Source: Trichoplax adhaerens (taxonomy: Eukaryota; Placozoa; Uniplacotomia; Trichoplacea; Trichoplacidae). From it: a stretch of 64,000 nucleotides of DNA. Positions 23,126 to 35,317 of the stretch are shown piece after piece (the first letter of the stretch is position 1; each line of letters starts with the position of its first letter). The stretch spans positions 666,695-730,694 of the forward strand of contig NW_002060947.1 in assembly GCF_000150275.1 (NCBI RefSeq). Direction: 5' to 3'. The position numbers and the translations under genes are program-made. The notes below the pieces were generated by a model, which saw only the letters and a list, made by a program, of their open reading frames with translations, ran no database searches and was not told the origin of the DNA.

Positions 23126-26100
23126 GGCAATACCAGTGTTATAAGTAAATAAGCAGCAAAAAAATACAAAATGCTAGATGGAAGAACTACAAAAATGGTA
23201 GAAATAAAATATGGAATAATTTCGAATAAGTTATAGTATGCTTTGTTATCACAGCTTTGAAATCTAAATTATTAGCAGTGATTATTCGTAACAGAATCCA
23301 TACTTGATTGATGTTAAATGGAATACGGCAGATAAGTTACGAAAGTCACAATACGCAAATATACAATATTAGAAATCAAATAAAGATATTTAAACACTCT
23401 CTGCCTTAAACATATACATATTTATATCTAACGTAAAGATTTTACTTTCCAATTAATACCGTAGCAAATTTTCGTTAAGTAGATAGCAATTTATTTAAAG
23501 TAATAACGTTGCATACAATATTAGACATCCGAATCTATGTCGTTGTTTAAAGGCTGCAAGAAATTGAAATAAAACAGTATTATCCTCTCTCCACGTAATA
23601 TAACTACTGCTGTATTAAGAATTTAGTTTATAAAATTGATATTATTTACTTGTGTGAAAACTAGTAAGTTTACCAAAAATGATTACGAGTCTTTAATTCA
23701 TCTTCTATTTATCTTAAAGTTCTAACATGAAAACAAAATATTTTTCAATGCAGTCTACTTATTATTATAAATTACATATACCAGTCTAAGTTATAGCATT
23801 ATAGTATTGTTTTTATCGAATTAGTAACTTATACTACAATTGGCGAAACATGAATCTTAATTAAGCTCATTACGTTCAATAATTAATCGAAATTGTTACA
23901 GTTCTTATTATATTAAATATAATTTTCAATCTACGCTAATTAAATATTTGATCATTTTTTAGTGATTCAGGAAGGAAATATGAATTCAACGTCGGTACGT
24001 GATATCTGCTATTGATATATTAAGATTGCAATTAAAATTACAACATCATAACTTAAGCTTTGTAATTGTATGCGAAAAGTTAGGAATAGCTAATAATTAT
24101 GTGCCTGATGAATGTACGGTGATGCTTTTCCGGTAAATATTCATTGTAATATCATCACAATAATCTAAATCAAAATAAGCCAGTATTCAGATAAGCACAG
24201 ACTCTAGTTTAAAATGTTTCATAGTTCACTAGGTAATTTTATAAACTTAAAAATTTTTGTTTATTGCTATACGTATTCAATGCACCTGATATTTCTATAA
24301 TCAAATTTAAGGCTATATTGCTAGATAGATGAAAATATGTCTGGAAAATACCAATTTTTGATAACTTGCTAATACTGATATGCAATTTATGCTATTTATG
24401 TTTTATGTATTGAAATTAGCTAACATGGCCATAGAAGTTAAGAATAAATCTAGTTATCATAGTTCCTTTGCTTTGCAATATGTAAATGTAAATGGTGAAT
24501 ATCTTCATACTGCATTAGACTTATAACAAGTATTAATCCTTTATATCTGAAAATTTAAAAAACTATTTCTTCGAGATATAGTGTTTTTAGAAGTATCTTT
24601 TACTATAAAATGGCTGGCGAAGAAAATAAGTAAGTTTTGATTTATAATTTCTAACTAACTAATTAAATTTATAAACAACAGTTCACAGCAGTTCGATTTT
24701 CTAATTAGCTTAGAAGATGTTTTGAACATAAGCAATTATAACGATCGATGAGTTTGGGTGTTATTGCTTGTTTATTATATGCAATGATAGTTCTCTAGGA
24801 GATTAAGCAATAAAACACTATAATTGAGAGTTTCTTACGTAGCTTACATTGTATTTCGTATGTTTCATGTAATTAAATTATATCGCAGACAAAATTATCG
24901 CGATTTTAAGCGATATTTCGGTTGCCATAATTTTTAGTTGTGTTTGATTTTTATAAAATTACCGTGAGTGATATTAAAAGTAATGCATATGAAATGTATC
25001 TTGCATAGGGGGTGGAAATTAAAGTACTTAGAACATCTAAATTAATATCGATAAAACTCACCTATTGATTACTGAATTTTATAAGGTATAGTTCGTGACT
25101 TATATTTATGCCTAATAATGTACAATTGTACACTATTCAATATTTGTATGAGATTTTAATTATATCATAATAGTAAGATAATGTTAGAATAAGGCACAGT
25201 GTTACTTTTTCTAGTCAGAATTTGCTTACTAAAATATTGACGTTAAATTTAGCAATATTAGGCTTAGATTCATCGTCCATACTGGATATTTACAGTACCA
25301 GACAGTGCTAGATCCGATCTTTTATGAACCTTGACTCTTACTACACAATTATGCATGATCGGGTGTCGTAATATCATGTATCGCAGTCTCTATAAATGTA
25401 AGACGTACCAATATTCGTTGTTAGTAAATAAGTACATTTATAAGTACTTAGAAGTAGAAATAAGTAGAATTCACGAAAGATGTTAATTACATTGATATTA
25501 TTAGAAAAATTCGGTATAATTACGTATGATAATATAGAAATGATTGACGGAGCCACCTAAAGCGCTGATAGCAATGATCTTAATGAATGTTAAAAAACTA
25601 CTGTGGATGACACCTTCTAGAATTAATGTAGTGAGACGGCGTCAAATACAGTTATCATCTACATTTATAATACACTTACTATTCTTTAGACTGATTAACT
25701 AATATTCATTATATTTTAGAATAAGGAAATATTTTATTGAATTTAATTGATATTATACTCAGTTCTAACCTAGCAGTGGTTTCTATAATTTATAATCATT
25801 CAAACAGTTTGACATCATATGGTATTTGGAATGGTTTAGATAATGGCAAGTATATAAATTTAATTCTTTTTAGCTAAATAATATGATCTATTCGTCAGAT
25901 ACTGCTGTCACTTTTTGAGTATACGCTTATGTGCTTTCCATCCATTACTAAGATGGACTAAACCCCAATATCAAGCACTACTCGACGTAACTTGATCAAG
26001 TAGGTTCTGTCGCAGTAAAAATGTATACATTTCAGATTATTAATATCATATTTTTACCATTCTGTAAGTGCTTCCGTAATTAGCTTCTAGAATCTGCAAC

Positions 26101-29100
26101 CTCTTGATAATATGGTGTAGTTATTCAAAACAATGATAATTGCATTGATCTACTACCTTCAAATGATATCATCCGTGAGTATATCAATCTTTTATATTCA
26201 ATCCGTACTTTCACAATCTAGAATTCTTCATTTTTCAGTATGATAGAGCAGATATTTAAGATCCTTACGAAAATCTTTACCTATTCATTGCATTTAGGTT
26301 GGGTAATTTACTAAACCGTCTGTATCTTAGCGGCGCCTAGCTATTGGAGCACTATAATATAAAAGCGGTAAATTAAGCATTAGTAATTCAGATTTTTGTA
26401 ACTGTTTCCTAAGGAGGTTGCTGGAAGTAAATCATAACGTGGACGTTCCCTTGACATTTTCTCTCAGAACAATAGTAAGTACTGACGAACTCCCATCGTA
26501 AAGTGGCCAAAGGAACTAAATGTTTTTCCTAGACAAATTACGAACTTAATGTAAAAAATTTCAGCTATTTAGTCGTTTACTGTAGCAGAGTCTACATAAA
26601 ATATGTAATGAAAAATACATAGATAAAATTAATTAATTTCTTTTTCCTCAGTTTCTCTCTTCCTGACCTACTCATAATATGCTTATGTACTTTCTAAAAT
26701 TTACAAATAGATTATAATTGTTGATAAGGACAGAAATTTATTTCTTTAGACGAAATAATTCCATTTTAGGTATTACTGTCTCTTGCACTTCCAACAATCT
26801 AGAAATTTTTATTCCTGGATATCATAAGCTATTCAATTTTAAGACGGGTTCTTTAATAAAGAACAGATCTTGAACTGATGTATGACTATCAGATTCATAG
26901 CATGAATATTTTAGAAGACGTTAACTTCAAAAATCATTTCTTTCAAATGATGAACAATATAAATATAATTGGATATTAATAGAAAGGTGTCGAAGATTTT
27001 ATAACAACGACACGGAAAGAATGCTATCTGAGATGACATAAAGTAAACGTAAATTGACAAGGTGTGAATAATCGTAAAGACGTGGAAACTAATTGAGTTG
27101 CCTGAAAGATTTTAATACAACTCTAGAGCAGAAAGGCCAAGTAAACCTTTATAAAAAGATATTAACAACTTGAAAGAGAAAGTTTGAAAAGAGAAACAAA
27201 ACATAACAGTAAATTATTGACAACTATTGCGGTGTTGTCTTTTATAAACGCAATTTACTTGCATTTAAAAATATAAACAATTAACATTTAAATAGTAAAT
27301 ATGTATTTCTTTTTTAATATAATAGATGTAATATTCTACAAGTCAGTTGTCTAAAAATTAGAATCAGGTATTATGATAAGTATCTTTTATTCTTTACTGT
27401 GATTTTAATAGAAATAATACAAGGCACAATAGTGATAAAAACCATATAAGAAAAGATCAAAGAAAGCCTTTAAATAATTTTCATTTTTAGTAACACGAAA
27501 TGTTAATTAATACTAGTTAGCAGCGCAGGCTTGAAATATTGCTAGTGAGGTAACGTTGCTGTGGAATTTAAATACAGTATTAGGTTAAATAAACGTTCTC
27601 ATCGAATTTTAATAAGATTGTAAATGTTTTCCATACTGCGTCAGACTTTTATTGAATTGGATAGGTATGTAAGAAAATATTTGGGCTACAAATATAAATG
27701 AAAAGGATTTGACCTGGTTCACCTAGTAATAGCAATTAAACAAAGATCACGGCTGTGAAATTTTTACCGATGGCATCATTAAATTACAAAGCACTTATAT
27801 GAAAATCATTACCGATTAAAATGTTAAGATAATACGAATAATCATGGACGGTTATATTCCGTTGTATCCGATGCTTGGTTTGCCTAGGTATGTGAAAGCA
27901 AAGAAAATGGTCTTTGCGTATTTAGCAAATCTATGAATGATCAGTGGTCAAAAAATTTAAATACTATAGTGGGATGGCATCAGAGAAATTGAAACCTGCA
28001 AATAAGATCTATTTTGATTTGAATGTCACGATGATTGTATACGCTAAAGCAAAAGAAATCCAATTTAAGAATATTGCTGGAACATACTCAATCTAAGAAA
28101 ATTTCACCTATTAAACTAGTGTATCTTTGGCCGCAGCCAAGTTGAAATGAAACACTGCTTAGTCCGAATACATCTCTTAAAATGTTGCTTTAGGCTGAAT
28201 TTTGAATAGTAGTGATTACTGTACACAGCATCTTCGCTAATGTGAGGTATGATACTATTGATATATTTCTGTACTCGTATGATGTAAATACCTATAACCG
28301 TAGCTTTTTGTAATCGAATTATAGGCACGTACAAGTAAATTTACCTAAATGTGAATACGATTATAATGGTATGACAATAACATCATCCAATATTTCCATA
28401 ATAACTTTTCGGTCAAATTTAGGGAGATAAAAAAACCTTAATCATTCTCAAAGATTTTTCTCTAACATCATGGTAATTTATTTCTTTACATTAAACCGTA
28501 ACAAAATGAGCTGAGTCTTTAGTCTAGATAAAATTTTATTTCGTAGTCATCTAATAACACAGATCTAAGGTAGTGGCTACGTGATTGAAATATTGTGATG
28601 GAACTATGCAGTATATTTGCAATCCGACAACTCAAAATTCTGAGTTGTTGAAATAAAGCAAATCTTGAGTGCGTTACAATTAGTTAAGACCGCATCATTA
28701 CCTTTCAATGCAACTTTTTTGTGCTCGTTTGTCTGAGAAGAATTCAATTTCTTTCCCTCATAAAATCAGTATAAATTAGCTAAGATAAATGACTTATTAG
28801 TCACATCGACAGCAGTTCTATACGTTTTATGTAAATTAAAATTGAATACTTTCTACATAGGAGTACTAAATCACCATTAGCACATTGCTATATAACAGTA
28901 ATTAATATGGCTATCAACTACGTTGTTATATAGCGCATAGTACCAGAAATCCGTTTCATTACTAGTTACTACCAATACTTTATTAAGGCATAAATTTCTA
29001 CACTGCATACGATCACCGTGTTCCATAATACGTAGTTACTGGAATTAGCTGAAATCATTACAGTCAATTATATATTACTAAACTGGCTGCTTCTGTCTAA

Positions 29101-32100
29101 ATTATGAATGGTAATATGACATATTAATTATTAATATTAGTATAGGTTAGGATTAATATTATTACGATATTTCTTCTTATAAAAGCTACAACTTATTATT
29201 GAGTTGAAAAATTTATACCAGGGTATCATAAAACGACAAAAAGACCTATTGTTAGAGTGATTCTGGATTGGAATATCACCTTAACTTAAATCGATAAAGA
29301 TAATAGTAAACATGCCAAATAACTGTATCGTAGAGGATCTTACATGATTAAAATCGGTCAGCTACTACTGGTACATGTTAAAATTTTATAAATAAGTGGA
29401 TTTTATTGACAAAATTAATACAAGTGTGTCGTTTATTAACTTCCCTATCATACAATAAAAAAATTGAAATATGGATATAACCTAATGAGATACTGCACTA
29501 TTTTTAGCTAATATTATAGTTGGCTTATACAAAGTATCAAATTATTATATTAGTCTCAGATTACTTAGCAGCAGCGCGATTATTTATCGAGTTATTTCGT
29601 ACCATCAATGCTGTTCGCTTTTTATTCATTCTCCCATCGGCAAAATCCTGTACAACGTTGATACAAATTACTATATCCCCCGTAGTATGCTTTTACCACC
29701 AGAAATATGAAAAAATAATCGAATTTTTACGTCAATAATTTTTCTAGGAATTTTATTTGAAAGGCTTATTTCTTTTGTCTTCGACTTTATTACACAAAAT
29801 TAAAATTGAATTTTTTACTAGTGCGAAACTAGTACCTTCAAGTCCTTTGAAATTGCTCATTACTAAAATATACTGCAAAAGTAATTGTGGATTTAAGTGT
29901 TATAAATTCAAATTTCAAGTAGACTTTAATATGTTAATTAGTCAGCACCATGTCAATCTAACTCATAAAGATTATGTGGATGATAATCTGATACGTTAGG
30001 CATCAGAATGATTTACCAATTCGAATGCGACTAGCGTAGCTGTAATAACCCTGGTACGTATATAGTAAATTTTCGATTATCATTCTTTATCAATAAGGTA
30101 TTTGATTAGTAATATATTATTATTATTGTTGATCACGTTTAATTCTAGTGTTTGTATGAAAAGTATTTCTTGATCCAAAATGAACGCGTTATAAATTTGT
30201 GATACATACTTTATAGCGAAACAAGTTAATTTTTTTCTACCGAGAAATTAAATCTAAATGGATTTGGACCATATTTTATCCTTCAATAAGGGAAACAGAT
30301 TACAATATTTTGTTAATCATGGATGAATTACTGTCACGTATACTAGCGTTGTAGCCTATGTTAATCATTACCCAAATTCACGTGCATATAGGAAATATTC
30401 TCCGTTGAAGCCCTTAAATTAAACATTGATATTGTACGTGCCTGCAGCTACTCGAAATGTATTATACTTTACAAACGTTAATATTAGTGTAATGTAACTT
30501 AGTATTGCGATTGTAGACTGTTAGCCATATTTAGTATAATGTACGGTAGATATTTATCCTAAGAGATATTTGGTAGCTATAACTATAGACTGTAGTGGTA
30601 TAGACTCTATGCTAGAGTACAGATGACTATATACAATAAGGTGTTGAGTTACTAATAAAGTTATAGGTAAAAATAGAACTGTAAATCATATGTCAGGATA
30701 TGGTTAATTCATTGCACTTTGGCTGGTGTGAATAATGTCTACGTAAATACTGTAGTCGTATCCATATCGGATTAATGATAGTCCGCAGTAGAATAGAGTT
30801 ACTAAGAATAATTTAACAATGTGTAAAGTAAGGTAAAAGGTTACCATGCGGATTGTAGCTGCGAATGCTACGAAAAGTATAAAAGCATGTAACTTTAGAT
30901 TATTCTGTCAGTTCGTTCTAGAAGTCTTTAGTAGTAATATTTGGCTAGAGTAGAGCTGTGAGTAGTTAATCTTTGTATAAGATTCAATAAAGCCCTTACT
31001 TTTCTAAAATTTGGAATTTTGTGATCGGTATATATCACAATTAGATAAATATTCGATTTAGGATACTGTATGATAATATAGCTTAAAATGCAACAGTCGA
31101 CACGTACTTTACCGCATATCTTACATATTGCCATTCTACCCTATTAGACTTAGAATAAAAAAGTGTCTAATGTTAAATCACGGCAAAATTGATTGCTGCT
31201 TTGAATCAATTACAATTCACTACTGAGATCAACTTTTCCAATAAGAAATAATTAAAAAATTTTCAAACTATTAGTTTTCGCTTATACTCTATTACTCAAC
31301 GTATTCATTCTCTGTTTTAATATGTAACTGTTATTTATCTCTATTGATCACACCCACGATTTAATTTTCTCACACTCTAGTTGGAATCTAATCATCACGT
31401 ATACTACGTACTTCATATTTACTGTACCGTAGGTTATATAGTATTCTATTCAATTTACAGGTTAAAAAACGAATAGATATCGAATGAATCTTTCGATGTT
31501 GTATCGTTCGAATTGCCTACAGTTTATTAGATTGATTATTTGATCAATAGCTTATGCTCTAAAAACTTCAATTTTATTTTATTTACAATTAATATCATTG
31601 AGAATATGGCAATCGAATTTATAAATTTATTAGTTAGAGAAATTTTTCAAATTTAAGATTCTACAAAAATATTTAGATTTACGTGTCACAAACCAGCTTC
31701 GTGACAAGGATAACGTAAAACAAATCTCTAAATTACTATAGTCTCTGGGATTCAGCTTCCCTTAACTACCTCACAAGAATTTAGACGCCTTTGCTTCCAC
31801 GTTAAAACAACTATACAATTGAGAACTGCTTTATTCAACTATCTGACGGGCTTATATACCCTTCTACAGCAGTCAATATTCACGAGTCATCTTATAAAAA
31901 TACTTAGGTGAGAATATCTACTAACTAATTTTTCACAGTCGGACTACAATATGTCCATTCACAGAATCATTTCAGTGCACATTACAGCACAGCATTAAAT
32001 TTACTGTAACACATTTATAATTAGAGTAATCCCTACTGTAAGTAACTAGTTGTAATATATTATCACTATATGATATTAACCAGATTTAGATGGCTATTTC

Positions 32101-34174
32101 TTCACGGTAGTTCGTACCGTGACATTATGATATTTCAATCTATTTCCATGAGCGTGATTTAATCAAAACGAAAATAAATCTTAAATATCGCATGATAAAG
32201 ATGGACAAGAAAGCAAAGTTATGCTAATAAATGATAGCGCAACATGCATGAAGGAGCAATTGATAATAATAGTCTAATGGAATTGTAAAATTATAGAGGA
32301 ATTAACGCTTTTCTAGCCCTAACATACAATGACACGGACATGAGATGAATTATTTTATAAGATCAACAAGAACAGTACGTTAAAAAGCTAAAAATGACGT
32401 AATACGTAGATATTACATAATAGTTCTATAAACAACATCTGTGATGACTGCCAAAATAATATAAGGTTATCAATTTAATTTAGATGAATTAACGATAGCA
32501 AGGAGCAAATAAACATTGAAACAGATGTTGAGCTCCATCATCAATTTTTTGAAGCATACATTGACATACATCATAGAAATTAGTTAGAAGTAAGAATCTT
32601 CGAAAAGTAATTATTTAAATGGATAGAAGATCACATCTATTGTTGTAAAGTGGAGATAATTGTGTATTTACTATATAACAAAATAGAATTTTTCAAGTCT
32701 GTATGTGGAAATTGAATATACGTACTATCGTATGAGTTATTTTAATTGAATGCTGTGTAAACTAAAATGTAAATAATTGATAAAAAATGATGCTACTTGC
32801 AGGTTTGTTAGATATTATAAATTGATTTTATTGAATTGAATAATCGATTATAATAGCACAAAATTTATGCACATGACGCACATAGTAAAAATTTTTGGGT
32901 GAATTAAACATTTTATTTTTCTTTCAAGACAATGCAAATTGTACAGTTAAAAAGTTTATGGACATGACGTTCGCGGCTAAAATTTTCGAGTAGATTAAAC
33001 TTCTTATTTTTTCCTTTCTAGACAAATGTAAATTGTACTAATAACAATAGAAAGTTAACAATCAATTTTTTTCTCTGTAACGAGACCCTGCATTTTATTG
33101 CTGTTGAAAATGTGTATGTAGAAAACTATGGCAAGCTTTTTATCATATACGTATTAGCTATCTATATTTTCTATAATTTAGAGAAACTTTATTGAAGAAT
33201 CACAAAAAAATTTAATGCTAGAGCATCAATTATGGTAAAATTTAATCGCTTAATAATTAATATTTTGTTTAGCGTACTAATTCAATTGAATTTTAGCGAT
33301 ATCTGCCGCCAGAGCGGAATTATGAACGCTGCAGAATATTAACTGAAAACTTAAAATGCGTACAATTTTCCTTTCTATAATACTCATTAATTAAGAAATG
33401 GAAGAAACCAGGTCGAAAATTTTTAATTTCTATAAATTTTAAAATCAAAAATACTCAATTTCATCTAGTTAAATAAAGATTTCAACAAAGATTTGGTCTT
33501 CGCAGCAGATAGCAAATTCGTATATTTATCTTTACACATAGTCATAGTTATACATTATTATTTTCGATGCCAAAAATGAATAGAATCATCAATGCAAAGT
33601 TTTCTAAAATTCACAGCTACAATTTAAAAATTTTATTACTTAATGTAACCAGAAGAGGCTTGACTACTGAGGAAAAATTTTCATATGCCTAACTGCAGAA
33701 ATTATAGTTTAAAACCTTAATATCCGTAATGCTCCTTTTTTTCTAGAAGCAATTTTTAGCCAAGCTGAAAATAAGATAATTTCATGTTCTATTTTGATTT
33801 TTATTATTCAATATAGACATTGAGGCTATATAGCTATGTCAATGCCGTAAATAGTTCTCTGCAAATTTTTAATTTATTACTAAACTTAATATCAACTTTC
33901 AGTTACAGTCACTTACAGGCTACGACAAAATTTTGAAAGAGAAAGTAGCCTGCGGATAGGCTGTTTTCTAAAGTTAAATCCAGACGGTATAATTCTGTTA
34001 TTGAAATTGAATTATTGTCTGAAAAAATTCTAGTTTTTGAAGCCAGTAGGTAAACCATTTAATATGGAAATTAGCCAATTGTTAGGACAATTTATGGTTT
34101 TTCGAGCAAATGGTTATGATCGCTGATATGAGGTTGTTTAAATCACCATGCTCGCTATCATATTTTAAGCTAGG
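23126..34174. other. 11-kb intergenic region between the two receptor paralogues
   Basis: A long gene-poor stretch, uniformly AT-rich with stops in all frames. Short open frames (for example 29520-29738 and 29757-29999 on plus, 28116-28334 and 30928-31134 on minus) have no domain, no clear splice context and biased hydrophobic or Lys/Asn-rich composition typical of AT-rich chance frames. I could not find remnants of a third receptor by eye. One imperfect direct duplication (32.86-33.04 kb) is listed separately. Confidence 0.5.
32866..33040. repeat. Imperfect direct duplication of about 90 bp
   Basis: Two diverged copies lie side by side. Copy 1 runs from ATGCACATGACG (about 32867) to CAATGCAAATTGTAC (about 32943). 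Copy 2 runs from ATGGACATGACG (about 32958) to CAAATGTAAATTGTAC (about 33040). Between these ends both share the order TAAAA(T)TTTT, GATTAAAC or AATTAAAC, and a T-rich run. They are alignable but clearly diverged, so the duplication is old. No function is evident. Confidence 0.6.
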
Positions 34175-35317
34175 TTACTTGGCACGTAGATTAAGCCATT
34201 TTGGAGCGTTTCGCCTATAATTTTTATTAAAATACCCATAGATAATGGCATTGTATGCGATACAAGTATAATTGAGTAAAATTAAAATATCAGCAATAAC
34301 TGTTACTGAACGACGATCTGTAAATTGAATCAAGTGAAAATCCAATAATACTAGTAGGAAGTAATAGGGAAAATTAGTCAATAAAAATAATATAACACAA
34401 GCTACGCATATTTTAATGACACGTCGTTTTAATTTTAGCCCGTGGTTCTCCGAGTGAAGATTATTTTCTCTTCTACCACTCATACTTGAACGACTAGCCG
34501 ACATCGACATTGTACGATGACCAGGTGGTGTTCTCCATAGCCGTTTAATAATAATAGCATATAATGTTACCATAACAATAGCAGGTATTAGAAATACGAA
34601 AATGATAAATAACAGCCAAACTATCAGTTTAGAAAATGGTATATGATGAATAATTGCGTTGGTAGTTTGATTGCGTATTATAATATCTAGTTTTGGTTGA
34701 GTCGGCCAGTTAGGTAGGCAAGCTTTGGTGTGATTATTGATATTAAATATGTGCATAAAGGTTGTATAAGGTATCCAAAATAGCGTTGATACTACCCAAC
34801 ATATAAAGATAAGTAGATATACTTTATTGGCAGTCATTCTCAATTTTAAATTGGTTGGATAAATGATATTAAAATAACGCTCGACACAAATTGCTGTCAA
34901 AGTAATGGAAATCGAGGTGACACACGATGCAGGTATTATTTGAGCCATTCTACATACACTCATAGAAAACGGATACTGATGACTAGGATAAATTAATTGA
35001 TTTGTCCTAATTGGTATTCTGATTAGTGCAATTAGAAGGCCAGCAACTGCTAGATTGCAGACCAGAAGATGAATTGGTAAACGCATACTTTTATTTGCTA
35101 ATGTAATCCATAAAATTAAAAAATTGCCTGGAATAGCAATAATCATGACCACGATATAAGCAACTGCAATCCACGGAAATGTGTATTCGCTTTGGTGACT
35201 TTGTAATTGAAACGTAGTCAAAGTTGATATACTCGCATATTGCTCATGAATGGTCTTGATACTAGAAGTTGGGTTGAAAGTCACATTCATCGTCATAATA
35301 ATTTTAGAGACAACCAA
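34175..35317 (-). CDS. Rhodopsin-like (class A) G protein-coupled receptor, single exon, paralogue 2
   Basis: A complete 380-residue seven-helix receptor in one exon, plainly a paralogue of the receptor at 21.9-23.1 kb. Long stretches align without gaps, for example HLLVCNLA-GLLIA, CRMAQI-P-SC-TSIS and LFWIPYT-F. Helix 1 has IPGNFLILW. Helix 2 has NLAVAGLL (Gly at 2.50). Helix 3 ends CVERY (Glu in place of Asp of DRY). Loop 2 has KACLPNWPT. Helix 5 has FLIPA. Helix 6 has FLLTNFPYY and helix 7 has YNAIIYGYF. So the departures from the class-A consensus at 2.50, 6.48 and 7.50 are shared by both copies and predate the duplication. The N-terminus has fewer glycosylation sites (NVT). The short tail ends after helix 8. 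The ligand is unknown. Single-exon structure and the same strand are compatible with tandem or retro-type duplication. Confidence 0.93.
   Translation of the reverse strand: MVVSKIIMTMNVTFNPTSSIKTIHEQYASISTLTTFQLQSHQSEYTFPWIAVAYIVVMIIAIPGNFLILWITLANKSMRLPIHLLVCNLAVAGLLIALIRIPIRTNQLIYPSHQYPFSMSVCRMAQIIPASCVTSISITLTAICVERYFNIIYPTNLKLRMTANKVYLLIFICWVVSTLFWIPYTTFMHIFNINNHTKACLPNWPTQPKLDIIIRNQTTNAIIHHIPFSKLIVWLLFIIFVFLIPAIVMVTLYAIIIKRLWRTPPGHRTMSMSASRSSMSGRRENNLHSENHGLKLKRRVIKICVACVILFLLTNFPYYFLLVLLDFHLIQFTDRRSVTVIADILILLNYTCIAYNAIIYGYFNKNYRRNAPKWLNLRAK

Noticed and set aside
29520-29999. Two consecutive plus-strand open frames (72 and 80 codons) in the receptor desert
   Set aside because: Checked as possible exons of one gene. 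Composition is Lys/Ile/Phe-rich as expected for AT-rich chance frames, there is no domain, and no matching splice sites join them.
32860-34000. Longer tandem repeat family of about 300 bp (blocks near 33.3 and 33.7 kb)
   Set aside because: The blocks share only loose words such as CTGCAGAA and T-rich runs. The similarity is too weak by eye beyond the 90-bp duplication at 32.87-33.04 kb.
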